From positions 11,443-75,442 of the forward strand of contig JACKEC010000038.1 in assembly GCA_020633195.1 (NCBI GenBank): a stretch of 64,000 bases of DNA, written 5' to 3'. A model generated the notes under the pieces. It worked only from the letters and a program-made list of their open reading frames with translations. It was not told where the DNA came from and ran no database searches. This DNA is from Sandaracinaceae bacterium. Lineage in GTDB: Bacteria > Myxococcota_A > Polyangia > Polyangiales > Sandaracinaceae. This document shows positions 15,561 through 24,284 of the stretch, one piece after another. How positions within the stretch are numbered: the first letter of the stretch is position 1; each line of letters opens with the position of its first letter. The translations under genes were made by a program, and so were the position numbers.

Positions 15561-17943
15561 CGCAGCGCGCGTCGATGTACCCGAGCGCCCTCAGCTGACG
15601 GCACATCTCGGCGTCGATCTGCGACTCGGCCTGCGGCAGGACGCGGCTCTCGCCGCCCGTGTCCCCGAGCAGCCAGTTGCCGCGATCGCTCGCGCCGAGG
15701 TGCTGCCCGTAGAGCCCACGCAGGTAGCGCAGCGCGATCGGGAGGCGCGCGCCGCTGTCGATCTGCGTCTGCTCGCCGGGGTCGGTGCGCAGGTTGAACA
15801 TCGCCCAGGTCATGTTGCTGCGGATCACGAGCTTGTAGCCCGCCGCCGTCGCCACGCGCCGGTCGTCGAGCTTGTCGCTGAACGCGATCGCGGGGCCGGG
15901 GCGCATCTGGCCGCGCGCCGTCGAGAGCAGCGAGTGACCCTCGAACTCGTCGGGGATCGCGATGCCCGCCGCCTCGAGCACCGTCGGCGCGATGTCCATC
16001 GTGCTGACCGTCGGGCCGATGCGTCGCGGGTCGATCACGCCGTTCCAGCGGACCATCAGCGGCACGTGCAGCAGCTCCTGGAAGATCGAGTGCCCGTGCC
16101 CGAAGGAGCCGTGGTCGTTGAACTCCTCGCCGTGGTCCGCGGTGACGACGAAGATGATGTCGTCGTAGAGCCCGAGCTCCTGCAGCCCCTCGACGAAGTG
16201 GGCCATCTCCTGGTCGTGGTAGGTGATCTCGCCGTCGTGCAGCGCCTCGAGGCGCCGGATGTCGGTCGGCGAGAGCGTCATGCGCCCCGCCTTCACGTCC
16301 TCGAGCTGGAGCCCCGTTCGGCGCGGGCTGATCGGGCCCTCGTAGGTCCCCGAGTAGTACTGCGCGACGAGCTCGTCGGGCGGGTCGTAGGGGACGTGCG
16401 GGTCGATCGTCTGGATGTACGCGAAGAAGCGCTCCTGACGGTGCTCGCGGATCCACGCGAGCGCCTCCCCGAAGACGTTGTGGGCCTCGGTGTTGCGCTC
16501 CTCGCGGATGTAGTTCGTGTAGTGGTCCCAGCCCTGATCGAAGCCGAAGCGATCCGACACGTAGCCGTTCGCGATGAAGCTCCCGGTGGCGAAGTCGTTG
16601 CGCTGGAAGACCTCCGCGATCGTCAACGCCGATTGCGGTAGAGAGCTCGACTGCTCCTTCGTGTTGTGCGTCATCGGGGTCAGCGACGTGAGCACCGACG
16701 CGACGGACGGCTTGGTCCAGTTCTCGGGCGCCTGCGCGTGCTCGAACACCGCCCCCTGCTCCGCGAACGTCATCAGGGTGGGCGTGCGGACGCGCGAGCG
16801 CGGGTTGTAGACGCGGAGCTTGCTCGCGCGGAGGGTGTCGACGAGGAGGACCACGACGCTGCGCGCCTGCGCCTCGGGGAGCGGCGCCTCGGGCATCGGG
16901 ACGACCACCGCGGGGCCGCTGATCCCGACCGGGCCGGAGCCCTCGACGGAGACCTCGATCCGGACGACCTCGCCGGCGAGCGACGCGATGTCGAGCACGC
17001 GGTCCTGCCAGGCGCCGGTGACCGAGCCCTCGTGGAGCACCTGCGCGTCGCCGCCCTCGGGCGTCACCGTCACGCGGATCGTGCGCTCGCCCTCGGTGGC
17101 CGCGCCGAAGCCGAGGGAGAAGCGGCCGTTCTCGGGGACCTCGGCGTACCAGCGGATGTTCGCCGGAGCCGGGAGCACCACCGCGCGGCGCGACGCGCCG
17201 CCGACCTCGAGGTCCTGGACCAGCTCGGTGTACCGCGGCGGCGTGAGCTCTCCGTCCGGCACCTGGCCCGGCAGCCACCAGATCGAGTCGATCTCGGCCG
17301 CGGCCTCCTCGCCCTGCACCGTCTGCGTCGTCGCGGCGCGGAACATCAGGGTGTTCTCGCCCGCGTGGACCGCCGAGGCGGCGATCGGGACGTCGACCTC
17401 CTGCACGCCGCCGGCCGCGAAGTCGATCTGCCCGGCGCGCTGGCCGTTGAGGTAGACGACCACGGCGTTGGACCCGAGCGGCCGGCCGCGGACGCGCATC
17501 GTCATCGCGCGCGGCGCGTCGAGGTGGAACCAGGCCCGCGCGTCGGTCCCGATCCGGGTGAAGTCGCGCTCGCCCGCGGTCACGTCCCGCAGGAAGCCGC
17601 TGTGCCAGCGACCCATGGTCCAGTGCATCCGCGCCGGGGTGCCGAAGTCCATGTAGAGGCCGTGGTGGTCCACGTCCGCGAGGTGCGCGAGGGCGAGCAG
17701 ATCGAGGTGGACCCGGGTGCCCGCGAGCTCGCGGCGCGCCCGCGCGGTCTCCTCGTCGACGGGCGCCGCCGCCGCGCCACCGCCGCCCGTGGACCCACCG
17801 CCGGCGCCGCCGCCCTGGGGATCGCCCTCGCCTGCCGCTCCGCCGCTCGCGTCGTCGTCGTCGTCCCCGCACGCGACGACCCCGACCGAGGCCGAGATCC
17901 CGAGCAGGCAGAGGAGCCCGAGCCTCGTCTGCATCCGATTCAT
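15550..17943 (-). CDS. Large sulfatase-fold lipoprotein
   Basis: This is a 797-residue lipoprotein. The signal ends at VVACGDDDDD; an Asp then Gly/Ala-rich linker follows, then about 300 residues of beta-rich N-terminal region. The sulfatase-like domain starts near residue 370 (SVVVLLVDTLRASKLRVYN) and includes the VTADHGEEFNDHGSFGHGH metal motif. The nucleophile region reads NWTKPSVASVLTSL: Thr replaces the formylglycine Cys and the following Arg is also missing. A conventional sulfatase is therefore doubtful; a Thr-dependent phosphoester or phosphoglycerol transfer reaction is an alternative. ATG 17943 is chosen because it directly precedes the signal peptide. Confidence 0.85.
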   Translation of the reverse strand: MNRMQTRLGLLCLLGISASVGVVACGDDDDDASGGAAGEGDPQGGGAGGGSTGGGGAAAAPVDEETARARRELAGTRVHLDLLALAHLADVDHHGLYMDFGTPARMHWTMGRWHSGFLRDVTAGERDFTRIGTDARAWFHLDAPRAMTMRVRGRPLGSNAVVVYLNGQRAGQIDFAAGGVQEVDVPIAASAVHAGENTLMFRAATTQTVQGEEAAAEIDSIWWLPGQVPDGELTPPRYTELVQDLEVGGASRRAVVLPAPANIRWYAEVPENGRFSLGFGAATEGERTIRVTVTPEGGDAQVLHEGSVTGAWQDRVLDIASLAGEVVRIEVSVEGSGPVGISGPAVVVPMPEAPLPEAQARSVVVLLVDTLRASKLRVYNPRSRVRTPTLMTFAEQGAVFEHAQAPENWTKPSVASVLTSLTPMTHNTKEQSSSLPQSALTIAEVFQRNDFATGSFIANGYVSDRFGFDQGWDHYTNYIREERNTEAHNVFGEALAWIREHRQERFFAYIQTIDPHVPYDPPDELVAQYYSGTYEGPISPRRTGLQLEDVKAGRMTLSPTDIRRLEALHDGEITYHDQEMAHFVEGLQELGLYDDIIFVVTADHGEEFNDHGSFGHGHSIFQELLHVPLMVRWNGVIDPRRIGPTVSTMDIAPTVLEAAGIAIPDEFEGHSLLSTARGQMRPGPAIAFSDKLDDRRVATAAGYKLVIRSNMTWAMFNLRTDPGEQTQIDSGARLPIALRYLRGLYGQHLGASDRGNWLLGDTGGESRVLPQAESQIDAEMCRQLRALGYIDARCDAL

Positions 17944-18013
17944 GGGGCCGAGGATGGAACGAAGCGCTGGACGGCGCCACGCCCGCGGTGGCTCGGATAC
18001 CCTCTGCTCTCTC

Positions 18014-18562
18014 ATGAGACCCCACACCACCGTGTATTGCGCCGTCAGCGTCGACGGCTTCATCGCCCGCGAGGACGGGTCGGTCGACTGGCTCGAGGCC
18101 GCCGGCGACGCGAGCGAGGAGGACTACGGCTACCGAGCCTTCGTCGATTCCGTGGACTTCCTCGTGATGGGCCGCGGGACCTTCGAGACGGTGCGTGGGT
18201 TCGGGGCCTGGCCCTACACGGTACCGGTCGTGGTCCTGTCGCAGACGCTGTCGCCCGCCGATCTCGCGGAGGCCCACGCGACCGACGCCCGACTCTCGAC
18301 CCGGTCACCGCGATCGCTCCTCGACGAGCTCGGCGCGGAGGGCGCCCGACGGGTGTACGTGGACGGAGGGCGCCTGGTGCAGAGCTTCCTCGCCGAGGGG
18401 CTCATCGACGAGCTCATCCTCACGACGATCCCGATCTTGCTCGGCTCCGGGATCCACCTCTTCGGGTCACGCGGCCGCGAGCACGGCCTCGAGCACCAGG
18501 AGACGCGGGCCTATCCCTCCGGCTTCGTGCAGTCGCGCTACACGGTGCGACGGAGCAGCTGA
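18014..18562 (+). CDS. Dihydrofolate reductase / RibD C-terminal family protein
   Basis: In this 182-residue cytoplasmic reductase-fold protein, the order AVSVDGFIA, DFLVMGRGTFETV and VYVDGGRLVQSFLAEGLIDEL matches the NADPH-binding RibD C-terminal family. This family includes riboflavin reductase domains and many stand-alone proteins of unknown substrate (YwjB/YyaP type). ATG 18014 sits 70 bases from the divergent sulfatase-fold gene. The lack of other riboflavin genes nearby argues against a pathway assignment. Confidence 0.85.
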   Translation: MRPHTTVYCAVSVDGFIAREDGSVDWLEAAGDASEEDYGYRAFVDSVDFLVMGRGTFETVRGFGAWPYTVPVVVLSQTLSPADLAEAHATDARLSTRSPRSLLDELGAEGARRVYVDGGRLVQSFLAEGLIDELILTTIPILLGSGIHLFGSRGREHGLEHQETRAYPSGFVQSRYTVRRSS

Positions 18563-18665
18563 CCGAGAGCAGACTCACGGGGTCGGCGCAGGCCTGGCTC
18601 GCAGCGTGCACTCGGTCTCGCGGCGCGCGTCGCGCGTGCCATTGCTTGCCACCCCGAGAGCCTCG

Positions 18666-19250
18666 ATGTCCGCCCACCCCCTCGCCAACCCGCTCACCCT
18701 CGCGCTCGTCACGATCGCGCTCGTCCTGGGCGCCGCCCTCGCCGCTTCGCCCGCGGCCGCGCAGCGCGCCCCGGTCTCGATCGTGTCCCAGAGCGATCCG
18801 ATGACGCTCACCCTGACCGGGCCCGACGGCGTCGGCGTCCCGTGCAGCACGCCTTGCAACGTCGAGCTCGAGCCCGGCGACTACCAGCTCGAGGCCCGGG
18901 CGCGCGGGCTGCGCACCACGGCGGCCACCCTGCATGCCGGCGAGCAGGCGGCGATCTGGAGCGTCCGGAGCGGCGGGTCGGCCGCGTTCGTGTGGGGGGT
19001 GATCCTCACCTCGTTCGGAGCCGCCGCCGTCGGTCTCACGGTGGGCTTCGTCGGGATGGCGCTGACGAGCGCGCCGGGCGACTCCTACAACGAGATGATG
19101 GCGGTGATCCTGGGCACGATGGGCGGCCTCGTCGGAGGCGCCTCGTTGATCGGCGGCGTCGCGCTCATCGCCTCGAACCTCAACGGCGTGGAGGTCGGGC
19201 TCACGCCGACCCCGGGCGGCGCCGCGGCGCGGCTGCGCGCGCCGTTCTGA
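18666..19250 (+). CDS. Exported membrane protein with PEGA-like domain
   Basis: The 194-residue protein has a signal sequence ending at ASPAAAQ. A short beta domain resembling PEGA follows (CSTPCNVELEPGDYQLEARARG), then two hydrophobic helices rich in Gly and Ala (about 105-165). It is similar in plan to other small PEGA envelope proteins in this window. No catalytic motif is visible. A weak hairpin follows its stop. Confidence 0.65.
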   Translation: MSAHPLANPLTLALVTIALVLGAALAASPAAAQRAPVSIVSQSDPMTLTLTGPDGVGVPCSTPCNVELEPGDYQLEARARGLRTTAATLHAGEQAAIWSVRSGGSAAFVWGVILTSFGAAAVGLTVGFVGMALTSAPGDSYNEMMAVILGTMGGLVGGASLIGGVALIASNLNGVEVGLTPTPGGAAARLRAPF

Positions 19251-19254
19251 GCCC

Positions 19255-19275
19255 CCCGCCGAGGTGCGGGTTTCT
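19255..19275 (+). terminator. Short hairpin with T-rich tail
   Basis: The stem CCCGC/GCGGG with a 6-base loop is followed by TTTCT, 4 bases after the stop of the exported protein gene and 27 bases before the sulfur operon. It is a weak intrinsic-terminator candidate. Confidence 0.4.
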
Positions 19276-19301
19276 CCCCTGTGCATAGGTACGGGGTGAC
19301 C

Positions 19302-20531
19302 ATGCAACACCTCGTAATCCTCGGGGCCGGCACCGCCGGCACCATGATGGCCAACCGAATGGCGGAGCGCCTGCCTCGGGACCGCTGGACCGTCACCGTC
19401 GTCGACAAGGACGACGTGCACGTCTACCAGCCCGGGCTGTTGTTCCTCCCGTTCCGGCAGTACCGGGTCGAGGAGATCCTGAAGCCTCGCGCGTCGCTGC
19501 TCTCACCTCGCTGCGAGCTCGTGCTCGACGCGATCGACCGGGTCGATCCGGCCGAGCAGGTGGTCGCGCTCGCGAGCGGTCGGCGGCTCCCGTACGACGT
19601 CCTGGTGGTCGCCACCGGCTCGCACATCCGACCGGAGCAGACGCCCGGGATGACGGGGCGGCTCTGGCAGAAGGACGTCTTCGACTTCTACACGCTCGAC
19701 GGCGCGACGAAGCTCGCCGGCCGGCTCGACGCCTTCGAGGGCGGCCGCGTGATCGTCGACACCCTCGAGATGCCCATCAAGTGCCCCGTGGCGCCGCTCG
19801 AGTTCACGTTCCTCGCGGACGCGTACTTCAGGGAGCGAGGCATCCGCGACAAGGTCGAGCTCGTCTACGCGACCCCGCTCGACGGCGCGTTCACGAAGCC
19901 CGTCGCGGCGGCCGCGTTCGGCTCGATGCTCGAGGAGCGCGGGATCTCCGTCGTGACCAACTTCGCCGCGAACCGCGTCGACGAGGAGCGCCGGCTGCTG
20001 CGCAGCTACGACGGCCGCGAGGAGCCCTTCGACCTGCTCGTGACGATCCCGCTCCACGGCGGCGCCGAGGCGATCGTGAAATCCGGGCTCGGCGACGACT
20101 TCGGGTTCGTGCCGACCGACAAGCACACCCTGCAGAGCAAGGCGCACCCGAACGTCTTCGTCATCGGCGACGCGACGGACGTGCCAGCGAGCAAGGCCGG
20201 CTCCGTGGCGCACTTCGAGGGCGACGTGCTGACCGAGAACCTGCTCCGGTTCATCGAGGGCCGCGGCCTCGAGCCGAGCTTCGACGGTCACGCCAACTGC
20301 TTCATCGAGACCGGCCGCGGCAAGGCGATGCTCATCGACTTCAACTACGAGACCGAGCCGCTCCCCGGGCGGTTCCCCCTCCCCGGGCTCGGGCCGTTCA
20401 CCCTGCTCGAGGAGAGCGAGGTCAACCACTGGGGCAAGCTCGCCTTCAAGTGGGTCTACTGGAACGTGCTCGTGAAGGGGGGCGAGCTGCCTCTGGACCA
20501 CCGGATGCTGATGGCGGGGAAGCGGAGCTGA
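19302..20531 (+). CDS. sqr: Sulfide:quinone oxidoreductase-like flavoprotein
   Basis: The flavoprotein of about 409 residues has an N-terminal FAD-binding motif (LVILGAGTAGTMMA). A conserved Cys lies in PIKCPVAPLEF near 160, a C-terminal FAD motif is NVFVIGDATD, and a second Cys is in DGHANCFIETG. This pattern fits type III-like SQR, which oxidises sulfide to polysulfide or persulfide and feeds quinones at the membrane surface. ATG 19302 (MQHLVILG) is preferred over 19281. It is followed 3 bases later by the DUF1641-DsrC fusion gene, so the operon couples sulfide oxidation to a protein-bound sulfur carrier. Confidence 0.85.
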   Translation: MQHLVILGAGTAGTMMANRMAERLPRDRWTVTVVDKDDVHVYQPGLLFLPFRQYRVEEILKPRASLLSPRCELVLDAIDRVDPAEQVVALASGRRLPYDVLVVATGSHIRPEQTPGMTGRLWQKDVFDFYTLDGATKLAGRLDAFEGGRVIVDTLEMPIKCPVAPLEFTFLADAYFRERGIRDKVELVYATPLDGAFTKPVAAAAFGSMLEERGISVVTNFAANRVDEERRLLRSYDGREEPFDLLVTIPLHGGAEAIVKSGLGDDFGFVPTDKHTLQSKAHPNVFVIGDATDVPASKAGSVAHFEGDVLTENLLRFIEGRGLEPSFDGHANCFIETGRGKAMLIDFNYETEPLPGRFPLPGLGPFTLLEESEVNHWGKLAFKWVYWNVLVKGGELPLDHRMLMAGKRS

Positions 20532-20534
20532 GCC

Positions 20535-21428
20535 ATGTCCACGAATTCCAACGAAGAGATCCTCGCGCGCCTCGCCTCCATCGAGCAGAAGCTCGACTAC
20601 GTCGTCGAGCGCCAGCGGTGGACCGAAGAGCTCGTCTCGGAGATGACCCCGATCGCGCGCCTCGTGATGACCAGCGCCTCGAACCGGCTCGCCGACTGGG
20701 AGAAGCGCGGCGCGTTCGAGATGCTCTCCGCGCTCGGCGACGCCGCCGACGGCGTCCTCGACAACTACACGCCCGAGGACGCGCGTGAGCTCGCGGGCTC
20801 GCTCGTCGCGATCCTCGGCACCGTCCGGAACCTCACCCAGCTCGACATCCTCGAGGTCGCCAACGACGCGACCGACGTGCTGCACCACACCGACGAGGTG
20901 CAGCCGGTGGGGATGTTCGGGGCGATGCGCAAGGCGTCCAAGGACGACGACGTGCAGCGCGGGATGGGCGTGGCCCTCGAGGTCCTGCGTCAGCTCGGCC
21001 GCGTACGAAGCGCCCCGTCGGGCGCCCCGAGGCTGCCGCCGCCCGCGCGCCTCCCCAAGGCCGCGGTGGCGCCCGGCGCGCCGGCGCAGGCCTGCGCGGT
21101 GCCCGTTCCCCCGCCCGTCGACGAGGTCGTCCACTGGGAAGGCCACGACTTCGACTCGAAGGGCTTCCTGCTCGACCCGAACACCTGGAACCGCGACCTC
21201 GCGACGAAGATCGCGGCCGGCCTGGGCATCCAGCTCACGGACGCCCACTTCGCCGTCATCGACTGGGTCCGGGCGGACTACGCGGCGACCGGCGCCTCGC
21301 CCAACGTGCGACGCGTCGCGCTCGGCTCCGGCGCCGGGACCGAGGCCATGTACCAGCTCTTCCCGCCGACCCCCGGGAAGACGTGCGCGATGATCGCGGG
21401 CGTGCCCAAGCCCGTGGGGTGTGTCTGA
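20535..21428 (+). CDS. DUF1641-DsrC fusion sulfur-carrier protein
   Basis: In this 297-residue two-part protein, residues 1-150 are helical and match the DUF1641 type often encoded beside sqr. A Pro/Ala-rich linker (about 155-195) leads to a C-terminal DsrC/TusE domain (KGFLLDPNTWNRDLA to the end). The tail TCAMIAGVPKPVGCV keeps the penultimate Cys typical of the family and a second upstream Cys, so it could form the internal disulfide used in persulfide chemistry. The two Cys are 12 apart where I recall 11 in classical DsrC. The fusion implies direct hand-off between partners of the neighbouring SQR. Confidence 0.85.
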   Translation: MSTNSNEEILARLASIEQKLDYVVERQRWTEELVSEMTPIARLVMTSASNRLADWEKRGAFEMLSALGDAADGVLDNYTPEDARELAGSLVAILGTVRNLTQLDILEVANDATDVLHHTDEVQPVGMFGAMRKASKDDDVQRGMGVALEVLRQLGRVRSAPSGAPRLPPPARLPKAAVAPGAPAQACAVPVPPPVDEVVHWEGHDFDSKGFLLDPNTWNRDLATKIAAGLGIQLTDAHFAVIDWVRADYAATGASPNVRRVALGSGAGTEAMYQLFPPTPGKTCAMIAGVPKPVGCV

Positions 21429-21470
21429 CGCTCGAAGCGAGCTCGAACGGCTCGAACCTGGAGGAGTGTG

Positions 21471-21992
21471 ATGAGCCTGCCTTTCGCCCGTGACCCCGCC
21501 GCCGCCGCGGCCCCGACCCCCGCCGCGCACCCCGCGACGCGCAAGCTCGCGCTGATCTGCGCGAAGTCCGGCCTCGACGAGTGCTACCCGGTGCTCATCA
21601 TGGCCAACGCGGCTCGCATGACCGGGATGGACGTGAGCATCTTCTTCACGTTCTACGGCCTCGACGTCGTGACCAAGAACAAGGTCGACAAGCTCTGGGT
21701 CAACATGGTCGGCAACCCGTCGACGCCCATGCCGCCGTTCCTGATGGGGCTGCCCGGCATGGAGGTCATGGCGACGAGCATGATGAAGAAGAAGATGGCG
21801 GAGCTCGACCTGCCCCCGCCCCACGAGATGATCGAGATGCTCGCGGCCTCGGGCTGCAAGCTCTACGGCTGCGAGCTCGCGATGAAGATGTTCGGCCGGA
21901 CCGACGATGACCTGCTCCCGCAGGTGCACTCGGTGATCACGGCGACCGACTTCTTCGACATGTCCGAGGGCGCGCAGATCGTCTTCGTGTAA
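21471..21992 (+). CDS. DsrE/DsrF-like sulfur-relay protein (DsrE2 type)
   Basis: The 173-residue protein has the DsrE fold: KLALICAKSGLDECYPVLIMA, a helix-rich middle and SGCKLYGCELAMKMFG. The Cys of SGCKLYGC lies where sulfur-relay members carry the persulfide. A strong ribosome-binding site (GAGGAG) precedes ATG 21471. The preceding gene encodes a DsrC-type carrier, so a sulfur transfer from or to DsrC is the natural hypothesis. The long Met-rich central region (MGLPGMEVMATSMMKKKM) is typical of the DsrE2 branch that can be membrane-associated. Confidence 0.82.
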   Translation: MSLPFARDPAAAAAPTPAAHPATRKLALICAKSGLDECYPVLIMANAARMTGMDVSIFFTFYGLDVVTKNKVDKLWVNMVGNPSTPMPPFLMGLPGMEVMATSMMKKKMAELDLPPPHEMIEMLAASGCKLYGCELAMKMFGRTDDDLLPQVHSVITATDFFDMSEGAQIVFV

Positions 21993-21996
21993 CGGC

Positions 21997-22446
21997 TCAC
22001 CCTGCGGCGACGCGGAGCGGGCGCTCGGTCGCCTCGAACGGCAGCTCGTCGACCTCCCCGTCCGACTTGCGCTTGCGCTTGCGGCGGGGCGGCGACGCGC
22101 CGGGCGACGCCAGCGGCGCGAGGCGATCCGCGAGCGCCGGATCGTGGTCCGCGTAGATCCGCGCGTAGGCCAGCGCGCGCTGCGCGAGCGCGCCGAGGTT
22201 GGCGAGCTCCTCCTCGTAGAGGCGCTTCGTCGCGTCGAGCCGGACCCGCGCCTCCTCCACGTCGAGCTCGGCGGCGCGAACGCGCGCCGCGACCTCCTGC
22301 AATCGAGCGGCGTCGAGGTCGCCGAAGCGGACCTCGGACAGCTCCTCTTCGAACACGGCCAGCACCTCGCGGACGAGGGGCGGCAGCTCGTCGGGCATCT
22401 CCTGCGTCATGCCCGCGATACTGATTCGATGTTCAGCATCGGTCAA
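21997..22446 (-). CDS. Hypothetical coiled-coil protein
   Basis: This 149-residue protein is helical and acidic in the first two thirds, with heptad-like Leu/Ala spacing suggesting a coiled coil. The C-terminus has a Lys/Arg patch (RRKRKRKSDGE). No known domain is seen. The start may be ATG 22446 or the internal ATG 22410. It converges with the DsrE-like gene, with four bases between their stops. Confidence 0.6.
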   Translation of the reverse strand: MTDAEHRISIAGMTQEMPDELPPLVREVLAVFEEELSEVRFGDLDAARLQEVAARVRAAELDVEEARVRLDATKRLYEEELANLGALAQRALAYARIYADHDPALADRLAPLASPGASPPRRKRKRKSDGEVDELPFEATERPLRVAAG

Positions 22447-22461
22447 GGGTCGCGGGCGGCG

Positions 22462-22833
22462 CTACCGGATCGAGTCGACGTTCGCTTCCCAGTTGTCGCC
22501 GTCGAACGGCCTCACCTCGAAGCGGGCGGCAGCGTCTCCGTCGAGGCAGTGGACGTTCACGTCCACCGCGTCCGGGTGGGATCGCGGCGTGTAGAACGCG
22601 TGGATCCCGCACGTGCGGCAGAAGCGGTGGCGCGCGACCCCGGTGTTGAACCGGTAGTCGACGAGCGCGTCCTCGCCCGAGACGAGCTCGAACGCGTCGG
22701 GCGGCACGATGAGGTGCAAGAACCCTTTCTTACGACAGATCGAGCAGTTGCAGTCGATCGCGACGTGCTCGTCGACGCGCACGCGGAACCGGACCGCGCC
22801 GCAGTGGCAGCCGCCCTCGTAGACGGCGCTCAC
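22462..22833 (-). CDS. GFA (glutathione-dependent formaldehyde-activating/CENP-V) family protein
   Basis: This 123-residue zinc protein has the full GFA Cys set: GGCHCGAVRF near residue 8, DCNCSICRKKG near 29 and RFCRTCGIHAF near 70. The fold binds zinc; some members act on S-hydroxymethyl-glutathione, many have no known substrate. The GTG start at 22833 overlaps the mutH stop by four bases (GTGA), indicating co-translation with MutH. Confidence 0.88.
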   Translation of the reverse strand: MSAVYEGGCHCGAVRFRVRVDEHVAIDCNCSICRKKGFLHLIVPPDAFELVSGEDALVDYRFNTGVARHRFCRTCGIHAFYTPRSHPDAVDVNVHCLDGDAAARFEVRPFDGDNWEANVDSIR

Positions 22834-23495
22834 GCGGACGCCTCCCGGGTCACGAAGCCCTGCTCGAGGAGCAGCTCGGCGGTGAACGCGCGCCGCAGGT
22901 AGAACGCGCGGCGCGGCGCCCAGAACGGCGCGCCGTCTCCGTCGTGCGCCTTGGCCCGCGCCGCGGCGTTCGCGCCCTTGGGGCGGAGCTGCAGCCAGCG
23001 CCCGCGCCGCGCGTCGATCGCCTCGACGTCGCCGGCGCCGATCAGGCCGGTGAGCTCCTCCCAGTCCGCGCGGAGCACCGCCTCCTGGGCGGGGCTCGGG
23101 GTCCACAGGAACGCCGCCCCGAAGCGCGGCGGCCGATCGCGAGCGACCGCGAGGAACAGCACCCGCGAGAGCTTGCGCCGCACCCGCGAGGCCTCCCACT
23201 CGAGGTCCTCGGCGTACGACAGCGGCGCGCTGCACACGAAGGTGCTCTCGGCGACGCGCCCGTCGGCGATCGGCAAGGTCTTCAGCTCGACGCCGAGCCC
23301 GGCGAAGTCCGGCCCGTCGCCCGCGTGTCCGGCCCCGAGCGCATGCTCGGCGAGCTTGCCGACGAAGCCCTTCGCGCGGCGCGGGTCCGGCGGCAGCGCG
23401 ACCCCGAGCTCGCGCGCCACCTCGCCCACGGTCCGCCCGCCGAGCGCGCGCGCGCGGGCGAGCAGCTCGGCGGCGTCGGCGGGCTCGGTCGGCAT
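22830..23495 (-). CDS. mutH: DNA mismatch-repair endonuclease MutH-like protein
   Basis: The 221-residue length is close to that of enterobacterial MutH. The key feature is the catalytic line GPDFAGLGVELKTLPI, with the Asp, Glu and Lys of the type II restriction-like active site (D-x6-E-x-K), followed by ESTFVCSAPL. MutH nicks the unmethylated strand at hemimethylated GATC sites when activated by MutS and MutL. ATG 23495 is followed by a helical N-terminus. In a myxobacterium-like genome this gene is unexpected, and no mutS, mutL or dam is in the window. Confidence 0.85.
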   Translation of the reverse strand: MPTEPADAAELLARARALGGRTVGEVARELGVALPPDPRRAKGFVGKLAEHALGAGHAGDGPDFAGLGVELKTLPIADGRVAESTFVCSAPLSYAEDLEWEASRVRRKLSRVLFLAVARDRPPRFGAAFLWTPSPAQEAVLRADWEELTGLIGAGDVEAIDARRGRWLQLRPKGANAAARAKAHDGDGAPFWAPRRAFYLRRAFTAELLLEQGFVTREASA

Positions 23496-23571
23496 CGAGC
23501 GCAGGATACGCGATCCGAGAGACCGCTCGGGCCGGTTGCCCCGCGAGGGTGAGCCCCTATGCTCGCGCGCC

Positions 23572-24252
23572 ATGTCGCAGAGCCTGATCGTCGCGCCCGA
23601 CCCCGCCCCGCGCACGGTGCGCATGCCGAGCGGGGAGCGGGTCCGCGCCCCCGAGGGCTGGGCGCTGCTGCCGCCGGGTGACGCGGCGCTGACCCGTCGC
23701 GTGAAGGCCGCCGGCCCGACCTGGACGGTGCAGGAGATGCGCGGCCGCAAGAAGTTCTCGCGCGGCGTGTGGGCGCCGAGCGCGCACATCGAGGCCGCGC
23801 GCGCGGCGCTCGAGGAGGAGCGCGCGAAGCCCTCGTACCAGAAGCGCCTCGCGGGAGATCGGCGCCGCCGCGCGGAGGCCCAGGAGGAGTACGTCGAGAC
23901 CTTCGAGAGCAGCGTCCTCGCCTACCTCGCGTTCCACCCTCGCTACGCGCTCTGGGCCGACGCGATGGCCGCTCGGATCACCGCGCACGCCACCCCCGTC
24001 GGCAGCGGCACCGTCGCCCGCACCAAGCGCATCCCCGTCGAGCAGCGTGCCGAGGCCGCGGTGATCGCGTGGATGCGCCATCAGACGACGGCCTACGACG
24101 ACATGGCGATCCCGCGCGTGAAGGGCGCGCGTCGCGAGGTCCGGCGGCTGCTCGCGCGGCGGTCCAAGGCCCTGCTCGAGCGCTACCGGCGCGGCGAGGA
24201 TCCCCTCGCGGGCTGCCCCCTCGCCGCCGCGCTGGCCACCCCCAGGGCTTGA
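23572..24252 (+). CDS. DUF2293 protein
   Basis: The 226-residue protein has the DUF2293 core at about 120-215: FHPRYALWADAMAARITAHA, PVGSGTVARTKRIPVEQRAE and the conserved WMRHQTTAYDDMAIPRVKG. The N-terminal 100 residues are basic and unassigned. The function of the family is not known. It is divergent from mutH with 76 bases between, and is followed by yaaA after 32 bases on the same strand. Confidence 0.8.
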   Translation: MSQSLIVAPDPAPRTVRMPSGERVRAPEGWALLPPGDAALTRRVKAAGPTWTVQEMRGRKKFSRGVWAPSAHIEAARAALEEERAKPSYQKRLAGDRRRRAEAQEEYVETFESSVLAYLAFHPRYALWADAMAARITAHATPVGSGTVARTKRIPVEQRAEAAVIAWMRHQTTAYDDMAIPRVKGARREVRRLLARRSKALLERYRRGEDPLAGCPLAAALATPRA

Positions 24253-24284
24253 CGCGGGACGGAATCTATCGAGAGCTTCGGCCC

